Assembly (NCBI RefSeq): GCF_902762735.1
Contig: NZ_CACWPP010000031.1
Span: 1 to 39,442 of the forward strand
Direction of reading: 5' to 3'
Length of the DNA: 39,442 nt
Source: an uncultured Ruminococcus sp.
GTDB taxonomy: Bacteria; Bacillota; Clostridia; Oscillospirales; Ruminococcaceae
The position numbers and the translations under genes were made by a program. Positions 7,894-14,968 of this stretch are shown in pieces; positions within the stretch are counted from its first letter, which is position 1; each line of letters begins with the position of its first letter. The notes beneath the pieces were generated by a model. It saw only the letters and a program-made list of their open reading frames with translations, made no database searches and was not told the DNA's origin.

Positions 7894-10182
7894 ATGTCAG
7901 AAGCAAATCGATCCAATAGTGATGAGGTGCCGAAAAAATGTCCTTACGAAATAGCTGAGGGAGGTCTGCCCATACCTGCGTATATCCTCAAAGCGAGCAA
8001 ACAGGTATACACCATTGATATGATAATCCAGAAGGTCATAGACAGTGAGAAACAGTATGATCTGTCAAAGATAGTCTCAGCTTATGAACTTGCAGAAAGT
8101 TATCACCATGACCAGAAGCGCGAGTCAGGTGAGCCTTATATATCTCATCCGATAGCAGTAGCTTATATACTGCTTGAACTTGGTATGGATAATGATACGA
8201 TCTGCGCGGCACTGCTGCATGATGTGGTAGAAGATACCGACTGCACGCTGGAAAAGCTGCACAAGATGTTCGGCATAGATGTTGCGATGCTTGTAAACGG
8301 TGTTACAAAGCTGGGTGCGGTGGAAATATTCACAAAAGATGAGCAGAAGGCTGAGAATATCAGAAAGATACTGCTTGCGATGAGTGAGGATATTAGGGTA
8401 ATTATTATAAAACTGGCAGACAGACTGCATAATATGCGTACCCTTAACTACTGCCGCAACGACAAGCGCAGGACGATCGCCCATGAGACCATGAATATTT
8501 ATGCGCCGATAGCTCACAGACTGGGCATAAGATCTATCAAGGACGAGCTGGAAGATCTTTCGTTTTTCTATCTTGATGCATTTGCACATGAGGAGATAGA
8601 ACAGCAGATGGCGATGCGCCGCGACAGCCGCGAGGCACTGGTGGAGAGCATCAAGGATAAGATCGCTGAAAGGCTCGCTAAGGAGTTTGACCCTGCACCG
8701 AACGTTTCGGGGCGTGTCAAGAGCATTTACGGTATCTATAAGAAAGTCTACCGCGATGGCAAGGATATTGACGAGATATATGACAGATATGCTGTCAGAG
8801 TAATAGTCAATACCGTCAATGAATGCTATAACGTGCTGGGTATAATACACGATATGTTCAAGCCGATACCTAACCGTTTCAAGGACTATATATCTACCCC
8901 TAAGGCGAATATGTATCAGTCTCTTCATACAACAGTCATCGGCAGGGAGGGCATACCTTTTGAGGTGCAGATCAGGACATGGGATATGCACAAGCTGGCA
9001 GAATATGGTATAGCGGCACACTGGAAGTACAAAGAGGGCGTAAAGAGCAGCTCTAAGGACGATAAGCGTCTGGCATGGATAAGACAGATCATTGAAAACC
9101 AGAAGGAGTCCAATGACGTTGAAGAGATAGTCAGGGCGATAAAGAGTGACCTTTCACCTGAAGATGTATTTGCATTCACACCTAAGGGCGGCATGATAAC
9201 ACTGCCTGTCGGTTCAACGGTGATAGACTTTGCATACGCCATCCATACAGAAGTGGGCCACCGAATGTGCGGTGCTAAGGTCAACAAAAAAATGGTGTCT
9301 TACGACCATGTTATAAGCACAGGTGAGATAATCGAGATACTTACTTCAAATGTGCCGGGACACGGTCCAAGCAGGTCATGGCTCAACATAGCAAAGACCA
9401 ATGAAGCTAAGTCAAAAATTCGTTCGTGGTTCAAAAAAGAACGCCGCGAAGAGAATATTTTTGAGGGAAGAGCCGCCCTTGAAAGAGAGTTCAGGAAACA
9501 TATGATACGTGTACCTGAGGAAGAGCTGGAAGATTTTCTCAGACTGGATATGAAGCGTCACAACTGTGAAACGCTTGATGATTTCTTTGCCGCGATAGGC
9601 TATGGAGGAGTTCAGCTTTCAAAGCTGATGCAGAGACTGAAGGATTCCTACAATAAGAAGTACGGCGAAAAGGCGGCTGAGGTGGATGAACAGTCACTGA
9701 TAAAACCTGTGAAGTCCTCATCGGGCGTGATAGTTGACGGGATAAATGACTGTGTCGTAAAGTTTGCACAGTGCTGCAACCCGCTGCCGGGAGATGAGAT
9801 AATCGGCTTTATAACCAGAGGTCACGGCGTTTCGATACATAAGCGTGACTGCTCGAATTATGTCGGTCAGGTGAACAAGGGTGAAAATACGGACCGCTGG
9901 GTAAATGTCGAGTGGGCACAGGTCAGCGGAAAGAGCAGTACATATTTCAAGACTACTCTTGATATTGTCGCTGTGGACAGGATAGGTCTGCTGGCAGATG
10001 TTTCCTCTGCTTTGGCTATGATAAATGTATTCATATATGAATCGACTTCGCGTGAGCTTAAAAACGGCAACGCACTTATGTCGATAACAGTTAGTATTGC
10101 CGGCATGGATCAGCTCAATACTGTGATCTCCAAACTAAAAAAGATCAAAAATGTGATCTCGGTCGAGAGAAGCGGAAAGTAG
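7894..10182 (+). CDS. relA: Bifunctional (p)ppGpp synthetase/hydrolase, RelA/SpoT family
   Basis: 762 residues, full length. It makes and degrades the alarmone (p)ppGpp in response to uncharged tRNA on ribosomes. The HD hydrolase domain is intact (SHPIAVAY, LLHDVVEDT with HD at 109-110, KLADRLHNMRTL), so both activities are expected. The synthetase domain follows (SIYGIYKKV, YDRYAVRVIV, YISTPKANMYQSLHTTV, FEVQIRTWDMHKLAEYGIAA). A TGS domain (VFAFTPKGGMITLPVGSTV) comes next, then a zinc-finger-like CCNPLPGDEIIGF with preceding Cys, and a C-terminal ACT domain. The first 40 residues are an extension beyond the HD start seen in B. subtilis Rel. Start ATG follows GGAAAGGTGG, three bases after the recJ stop. 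Confidence 0.96.
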   Translation: MSEANRSNSDEVPKKCPYEIAEGGLPIPAYILKASKQVYTIDMIIQKVIDSEKQYDLSKIVSAYELAESYHHDQKRESGEPYISHPIAVAYILLELGMDNDTICAALLHDVVEDTDCTLEKLHKMFGIDVAMLVNGVTKLGAVEIFTKDEQKAENIRKILLAMSEDIRVIIIKLADRLHNMRTLNYCRNDKRRTIAHETMNIYAPIAHRLGIRSIKDELEDLSFFYLDAFAHEEIEQQMAMRRDSREALVESIKDKIAERLAKEFDPAPNVSGRVKSIYGIYKKVYRDGKDIDEIYDRYAVRVIVNTVNECYNVLGIIHDMFKPIPNRFKDYISTPKANMYQSLHTTVIGREGIPFEVQIRTWDMHKLAEYGIAAHWKYKEGVKSSSKDDKRLAWIRQIIENQKESNDVEEIVRAIKSDLSPEDVFAFTPKGGMITLPVGSTVIDFAYAIHTEVGHRMCGAKVNKKMVSYDHVISTGEIIEILTSNVPGHGPSRSWLNIAKTNEAKSKIRSWFKKERREENIFEGRAALEREFRKHMIRVPEEELEDFLRLDMKRHNCETLDDFFAAIGYGGVQLSKLMQRLKDSYNKKYGEKAAEVDEQSLIKPVKSSSGVIVDGINDCVVKFAQCCNPLPGDEIIGFITRGHGVSIHKRDCSNYVGQVNKGENTDRWVNVEWAQVSGKSSTYFKTTLDIVAVDRIGLLADVSSALAMINVFIYESTSRELKNGNALMSITVSIAGMDQLNTVISKLKKIKNVISVERSGK

Positions 10183-10189
10183 GTTAATA

Positions 10190-10834
10190 ATGAGAGTAAT
10201 TAAGCTAAAACCGTTAAGCATTTGTGAGACAAACAGCTACATCGTTATCAGCAGCAGCGGGAACGCTGTTCTGATAGATGCGCCTGCTGAAGCTAATTAT
10301 ATTATGGAAGAGCTGGATTTCTACAAATGCAAATTGAAGAAAATATTTCTCACACACGGGCATTTTGACCACATCGGTGCTGTGGCAGATCTGGTCGAAA
10401 AAACGGGCTGTGAGGTGTATATCCACCCGATGGACGAGAGAATGCTGCGCAGCGGCGATGCGATGCTGGCGACGCATTTCCGTTCGAGGGGGTACAAGAC
10501 ATATAACGGTGATGTGAAACTGTTCACCGAAAATGACATTCTCAGGCTGGACGAGCTGGAGTTCGATATACTGGAGACTCCCGGGCATACACCCGGCTCG
10601 GTATGCTTTATTTGCGGTGAGGTAATGTTTACAGGTGACACACTGTTTGCTCGCTCTATCGGCCGTACAGATCTTGACGGCGGAGATTATGAGCAGATGA
10701 AGAGATCGCTGGCAAAGATAGCCGATCTTGGCGGAGATCTGACGATCTACCCGGGGCACATGGGCAATACGACACTCGATCAGGAGAGAAAACTTAACCC
10801 TTATCTCAGGGAGTATGCAGGTGGTGGCTTTTAA
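10190..10834 (+). CDS. MBL-fold metallo-hydrolase, glyoxalase II-like (YqgX type)
   Basis: 214 residues. The metal-binding signature THGHFDHIGAV (His56, His58, Asp60, His61) is complete; further ligands are in ETPGHTPGSVC, FTGDTLF and YPGHMGNTT. RTDLDGGDYEQM is typical of the hydroxyacylglutathione-hydrolase-like branch common in Firmicutes, which lack glutathione, so the natural substrate is probably another thioester or is unknown. The start is eight bases after relA, and the stop TAA shares its last base with the ATG of hemZ, so it is translationally coupled into the same operon. Confidence 0.9.
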   Translation: MRVIKLKPLSICETNSYIVISSSGNAVLIDAPAEANYIMEELDFYKCKLKKIFLTHGHFDHIGAVADLVEKTGCEVYIHPMDERMLRSGDAMLATHFRSRGYKTYNGDVKLFTENDILRLDELEFDILETPGHTPGSVCFICGEVMFTGDTLFARSIGRTDLDGGDYEQMKRSLAKIADLGGDLTIYPGHMGNTTLDQERKLNPYLREYAGGGF

Positions 10835-12312
10835 TGACACTGATCCTCAGCGGTAACGATTATAAATATGAACTTGAGGGCGTACTCAAACTTTTTATCC
10901 CTGCAACGCAGTTTAATCATGTTGTATCTGACAAGATAGAATGTGAAGCAGATGAAGATTACATATTTGCGCGTGTGAAAGAAACCGAAAAACACATATT
11001 GCTGTATATAATATGCAAATACGGGCATTTCAAGACGCGACAAGGTACTTTGCTTGACAAAAACAAGGATACAGAAAAATATGACAAGGAACTTTGCTTG
11101 TCAAGGATTTTGTACAAGATCTTATCTGAAATTATGGGAATAGTGCCTAAATGGGGAGTGCTTACAGGGATAAGACCTGTAAAGCGTGTAAATACATGGC
11201 TTAATGAAGGCTGTGATAAAGAAGAGGTGTATCGCAGGCTTCAGAATGAGTATCTGTGCAGTAAAGAAAAGTGCGATATAGCCTTTGCTACTGCCATGAC
11301 GCAAAAGAGGATACTCGATGCACTGGATAAGAAGTCGTTCAGTCTGTATGTTTCGATACCGTTCTGCCCGACGCGATGCTCGTATTGTTCATTTATTTCG
11401 CAGACGCTCGACAGCGGCAGGAAACTTATCCCTGAGTACATTGACAAAATGTGCCGTGAGATAAGGCACACAGCACTCATCACTAAAAGGCTGGGATTAC
11501 GGCTTGAAACGGTTTACTTCGGCGGCGGCACTCCGACCTCGCTGGAAGCGGAACAGCTGGGCATTATAATGAAGTGCATCGAACATAGCTTTGACATGTC
11601 GGGTGTAAAAGAGTACACTGTTGAGGCAGGCAGACCCGATACGATCACTGAGGCAAAGCTGAGAACTGTCAAGGAAAATGGCTGTACACGCATCTCGATA
11701 AATCCGCAAAGCCTGAACGAAAAAGTGCTTGAAACGATAGGCCGTTCCCATAGTGTTGAGCAGTTCTATGACAGCTTTGAATTAGCCCGTAAAATAGGTT
11801 TTTCATGCATTAATACAGATGTTATCGCGGGACTTCCGAATGATAGTGTGGAGAGCTTTGATGATACCATTGACAAGCTGATAGACTTGTCACCTGAAAA
11901 CTATACCGTACATACTCTTTCTATAAAAAGAGCGGCTGTTTTAAATCATGGAGATAAGGCTGTGCTGAAAAATCCGACTGATGAAATGGTCGAGCATGCG
12001 ACTGCAAAGCTCTTTAAAAACGGGTATCTTCCGTATTATCTTTACCGCCAGAAAAACATGGTCGGAAATCTTGAAAATATCGGCTGGTCGAAGGCGGGGC
12101 ATGAGAGCTTGTATAATATTTATATCATGGAAGAAGTTCAGACCATTATCGCGATAGGTGCGGGCGCATCTACGAAACTGGTCGATCACCCGAATAGACT
12201 GGAACGTGTGTTTAACTATAAATTTCCGTTAGAGTACAACAAGCATTTTGACCTGATGATTTCGCGGAAGGACATAATTGAGGAGTTTTATGGAAGATCT
12301 GAAAAAGAATGA
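10834..12312 (+). CDS. hemZ: HemZ-type radical SAM protein (coproporphyrinogen dehydrogenase-like)
   Basis: 492 residues. ATG overlaps the previous TAA by one base. An N-terminal region of about 165 residues with a conserved GVLTGIRPVK segment precedes the radical SAM core, which has IPFCPTRCSYCSF: Cys178, Cys182 and Cys185 bind the 4Fe-4S cluster. YFGGGTPTSL, VEAGRPD and ISINPQSLN are standard HemN/HemZ core motifs. The N-terminal extension and length distinguish HemZ from HemN/HemW. The family is annotated as oxygen-independent coproporphyrinogen III dehydrogenase, though its true reaction in anaerobes without a full heme pathway is uncertain. The end overlaps the methyltransferase start by 23 bases. 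Confidence 0.88.
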   Translation: MTLILSGNDYKYELEGVLKLFIPATQFNHVVSDKIECEADEDYIFARVKETEKHILLYIICKYGHFKTRQGTLLDKNKDTEKYDKELCLSRILYKILSEIMGIVPKWGVLTGIRPVKRVNTWLNEGCDKEEVYRRLQNEYLCSKEKCDIAFATAMTQKRILDALDKKSFSLYVSIPFCPTRCSYCSFISQTLDSGRKLIPEYIDKMCREIRHTALITKRLGLRLETVYFGGGTPTSLEAEQLGIIMKCIEHSFDMSGVKEYTVEAGRPDTITEAKLRTVKENGCTRISINPQSLNEKVLETIGRSHSVEQFYDSFELARKIGFSCINTDVIAGLPNDSVESFDDTIDKLIDLSPENYTVHTLSIKRAAVLNHGDKAVLKNPTDEMVEHATAKLFKNGYLPYYLYRQKNMVGNLENIGWSKAGHESLYNIYIMEEVQTIIAIGAGASTKLVDHPNRLERVFNYKFPLEYNKHFDLMISRKDIIEEFYGRSEKE

Positions 12313-13672
12313 TATTATCCCTCTGGAGATCACCGACATCACCAATGAAGGCAACGGTGTCGGAAGATACAATGGGATAGCGGTTTTTGTGCCGTCAACA
12401 GCGGTGGGCGATGTTATAGAATGCAGGATAGTAAAAGTAAAAAGTTCGTTTTGCTATGGCAAGGCGGAGAGCTTTACAGTCAGATCTTCCAAAAGGATAG
12501 AGTCTGATTGCCCTGTAAGCAAGTATTGCGGCGGCTGTTCTTTCAGACACATGAGCTATGAAGAGGAATGCAGGGTCAAAGATGGCTTTATACGTGCTTC
12601 CTTTGAAAGGATAGGCAAGCTGGCACCCGAATATCTTCCTTTTATAGGCTGTAAAGATATTGACCTTTACAGGAATAAGGCGCAGTATCCTGTGGCAGAA
12701 TCCGATGGAAAAGCTGTATGCGGTTTTTACGCCAAGCGTTCGCACAGGGTAGTTGAGTTTACAGGGTGCAGACTTCAGCCCGAAGTTTTTTCCGAGATCG
12801 TTGATAAGATCATTAACTATGTTAACAAGTTTCATATCAAGGCTTATGATGAGGTTAAATTAACGGGACTGTTAAGGCATATCTATTTAAGACGCGGCGC
12901 TCATTCGGGGGAGATCATGGTCTGTCTTGTGGTGACAAGTATTAAAAAAGCGGCTGTGTTTGAGGGGCTTGTGCCTGTTCTGCTAAGCTCTTTCAGTGAT
13001 ATAAAAACTGTTCTGCTGAATGAAAATCCCAAAAATACTAATGTTATACTCGGTGATAAGATGAAGTATCTTTATGGTGACGGGAATATCACTGATACCA
13101 TGTGCGGCAATATGGTTTCTATATCTCCGCTTTCTTTTTATCAGGTCAACACATGTCAGGCAGAACTGCTTTACAGCAAAGCCGGCGAACTCGCTGAACT
13201 CTCGCAAAATATGACTTTGCTGGATCTTTACTGCGGCGCGGGAACGATAGGATTGTCAATGGCGCGACAAGTAAAGAAACTTGTCGGCGTGGAGATAGTT
13301 CAGCCTGCGATAGATAATGCTGTTGCAAATGCGAAGGCTAATGGGATAGATAATGCTGAGTTCATATGCGGTGATGCGGGCAAGGTAGCGGGACTTCTTT
13401 ATGAGCGCGGGGAGCGTCCCGATGTTATAATCGCCGATCCGGCGCGGCGCGGCTGTGACAGGGAATCGCTGGAATATATGGCGAAAATGTCCCCTGACAG
13501 GATAATAATGATCTCATGCAACCATACGACTGCCGCCAGAGACTGTGCGATACTGGAAGAACTGGGCTTCAGCTGTGATAAAGTCATGGGGGTCGATCTT
13601 TTTCCGCGAACTACACATGTGGAGACTGTATGTCTGTTGAGCAACAACAAAGCAAGCAAAGATCGATCGTAG
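12290..13672 (+). CDS. rlmD: 23S rRNA (uracil-5-)-methyltransferase, RlmD/RlmCD (TrmA) family
   Basis: 460 residues from ATG 12290, with AGGAG at 12281-12285 giving good spacing; an upstream TTG at 12278 precedes that site. An N-terminal TRAM domain (PLEITDITNEGNGVGR) is followed by the Fe-S motif C74...C80GGC83 and a later Cys in TGCRLQ. The SAM fold shows LDLYCGAGTIGLSMA and VGVEIVQPAIDNA. The catalytic region is ADPARRGC followed by ISCNHTTAARD, where most family members have SCNP; the Pro-to-His change is a small oddity. It methylates C5 of a uridine in 23S rRNA; which one (747, 1939 or both) cannot be read here. Last gene of the recJ block. Confidence 0.9.
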   Translation: MEDLKKNDIIPLEITDITNEGNGVGRYNGIAVFVPSTAVGDVIECRIVKVKSSFCYGKAESFTVRSSKRIESDCPVSKYCGGCSFRHMSYEEECRVKDGFIRASFERIGKLAPEYLPFIGCKDIDLYRNKAQYPVAESDGKAVCGFYAKRSHRVVEFTGCRLQPEVFSEIVDKIINYVNKFHIKAYDEVKLTGLLRHIYLRRGAHSGEIMVCLVVTSIKKAAVFEGLVPVLLSSFSDIKTVLLNENPKNTNVILGDKMKYLYGDGNITDTMCGNMVSISPLSFYQVNTCQAELLYSKAGELAELSQNMTLLDLYCGAGTIGLSMARQVKKLVGVEIVQPAIDNAVANAKANGIDNAEFICGDAGKVAGLLYERGERPDVIIADPARRGCDRESLEYMAKMSPDRIIMISCNHTTAARDCAILEELGFSCDKVMGVDLFPRTTHVETVCLLSNNKASKDRS

Positions 13673-13698
13673 TTCAATTATAATTAAATATGAAAATC

Positions 13699-13739
13699 CC
13701 CCGCACCACTTTATTTCAGTGATGCGGGGCTGTTTTTTT
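13699..13739 (+). terminator. Rho-independent terminator between convergent genes
   Basis: CCCCGCACCACT (13699-13710) pairs with AGTGATGCGGGG (13718-13729), one G-T pair, then a T run at 13733-13739. The left side carries a short A run, so it may also stop the - strand gene ending at 13797. Confidence 0.9.
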
Positions 13740-13796
13740 GTCTGTTAAATTTGAAAGTTTGTGTATCATATCGGGCGGGAAACCATATGTTTTGAT

Positions 13797-14102
13797 CTAG
13801 TCAAAACTCAGCGTTTTCCGTATCTCTTTGAAATGCTCGAATTCTTTGGTGAGATGCGCTATGCAGGCTTCCAGACCTTCGGCGGAATAATCTTCGCTGT
13901 ACTGGGCGACAAGTTCTTCTGCCATATCAAAGCATTTTGTGCCGTACCAGACAGCCATTTTCAGCTCACTTTTTTCATCGCTGTCTTTTTTTGCCTTTTT
14001 TGGGACTATGCGATAATTGAAATTTGTGTACAGGCTGCCCGACCAGATGTTGCCTTCTTCAAAGAAGTAAAATGTCGGCAGGTCAAAATAACCGTGAAGC
14101 AT
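13797..14102 (-). CDS. Orphan 101-residue protein, function unknown
   Basis: Reads right to left from ATG at 14102, with AAGGAG eight to nine bases upstream and a strong promoter (TTGCAA-17-TATAAT) behind it. The + strand frame covering the same bases has neither, so the - strand is the coding one. The N-terminal half (MLHGYFDLPTFYFFEEG, WSGSLY, FNYRIVP) looks like a beta-rich domain. A Lys/Glu-rich turn is followed by KMAVWYGTKCFD and a helical C-terminus with EGLEACIAHLTKEFEHF. No signal peptide or membrane segment. I do not recognise the family. It is the only - strand gene in the first 32 kb and sits as a monocistron between two + strand operons. Confidence 0.7.
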   Translation of the reverse strand: MLHGYFDLPTFYFFEEGNIWSGSLYTNFNYRIVPKKAKKDSDEKSELKMAVWYGTKCFDMAEELVAQYSEDYSAEGLEACIAHLTKEFEHFKEIRKTLSFD

Positions 14103-14140
14103 AATATCGACTCCTTGAACTTATGTTTAACTTAATTATA

Positions 14141-14169
14141 ATTATAACACATTTTTGATGATTTTGCAA
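14141..14169 (-). promoter_or_regulatory. Promoter for the orphan - strand gene
   Basis: On the - strand TTGCAA (14169-14164), a 17-base spacer and TATAAT (14146-14141), with TGT directly before the -10 (extended -10). It is back to back with the promoter at 14223-14251. Confidence 0.75.
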
Positions 14170-14222
14170 GTGCATGTTCTAATAAACTAAAAAACAATGT
14201 TTAAATTTGGTCGATATGTATA

Positions 14223-14251
14223 TTGGAGAATTTTGTTAAATGTGATATAAT
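14223..14251 (+). promoter_or_regulatory. Promoter for the metH operon
   Basis: TTGGAG (14223-14228), a 17-base spacer and TATAAT (14246-14251). The leader to the first start codon is only about 22 nt, too short for a SAM or cobalamin riboswitch, and I see neither motif upstream. Confidence 0.6.
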
Positions 14252-14278
14252 AAAATAGATTGGGGTGAAGTTTGCATT

Positions 14279-14968
14279 ATGAACGGATATATGCAGGTCT
14301 GTCTTGATAAACTTAATAAAAGTGAGGCACTGCGTTATATGGGTTATGGCAGTACTGCGCCCGATGACAGTATTCTTTCTATGATGGACGAGTGCGAAAA
14401 GGCTTTACTGGGTGTCATAAAGCCCTGCGCCATATATCATGTGTTCGATATACAGCCGTGCGATGACGGTGTTGCCGTATGCGGCACATCTCTTGTGCTT
14501 AAAGGCAAAGCTGTTTCAGAACATTTGGCGGGGTGCGTGAAATGTGTGATGCTTGCCGCGACTCTTTCTGCGCAGGCTGACAGGGTGATACGCCGTTATG
14601 AAGCCACCGATATGACACGTGCTGTGATGGCTGATTTTCTGGCAAGTGCCGCTGTTGAACAGGTCTGTGATATGGTGGACGAGCAGGTGCGAAACGAATT
14701 CTCCGATCATTTTCAGACATGGAGGTTCTCTCCCGGGTACGGCGACCTGCCGCTGGATATTCAGGGAGAGTTTCTTGATGTTTTGCAGGCGCAGAAGCGC
14801 ATCGGGCTGAATGCGACGGGAAATAACATCTTAACGCCGAGAAAATCCGTAACTGCGGTGATAGGGCTAAGCGATCACGATATACCCAAAGGCAGACAGG
14901 GCTGTGCCGCATGCAATATGCGTGAGGTCTGCCAATTCAGAAAACGAGGAGATCATTGTGGGATTTAG
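14279..14968 (+). CDS. Stand-alone methionine synthase reactivation-domain protein
   Basis: 229 residues; ATG 14279 follows GGGGTGAAG. It matches the cobalamin-dependent methionine synthase activation domain: a helical N-terminal part, then TWRFSPGYGDLPLDIQ and, near the end, ILTPRKSVTAVIGLS, the motifs that bind S-adenosylmethionine in E. coli MetH. In E. coli this is the C-terminal quarter of MetH; here it is a separate protein, as in Thermotoga and many Clostridia. It would help re-methylate oxidised cob(II)alamin on MetH. A Cys-rich tail (GCAACNMREVCQF) near the C-terminus may bind metal or Fe-S. The stop overlaps the metH start by 11 bases, implying coupled synthesis of both parts. Confidence 0.87.
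   Translation: MNGYMQVCLDKLNKSEALRYMGYGSTAPDDSILSMMDECEKALLGVIKPCAIYHVFDIQPCDDGVAVCGTSLVLKGKAVSEHLAGCVKCVMLAATLSAQADRVIRRYEATDMTRAVMADFLASAAVEQVCDMVDEQVRNEFSDHFQTWRFSPGYGDLPLDIQGEFLDVLQAQKRIGLNATGNNILTPRKSVTAVIGLSDHDIPKGRQGCAACNMREVCQFRKRGDHCGI

Noticed and set aside
13699-13729. GC-rich hairpin after rlmD as a third copy of the spoIIIA-flanking palindrome
   Set aside because: It shares only CCCCGC. Loop, arms and flanks differ, and it has a proper T run, so it is an ordinary terminator.
13761-14135. A 124-codon + strand frame over the orphan - strand gene
   Set aside because: It starts with no ribosome binding site, inside the region right behind a terminator. The - strand frame has promoter, binding site and a plausible protein composition.
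14171-14278. Possible SAM or cobalamin riboswitch before the metH operon
   Set aside because: The leader from the promoter to the start is about 22 nt and the whole gap is 108 bases; no S-box or B12-box motif is present.
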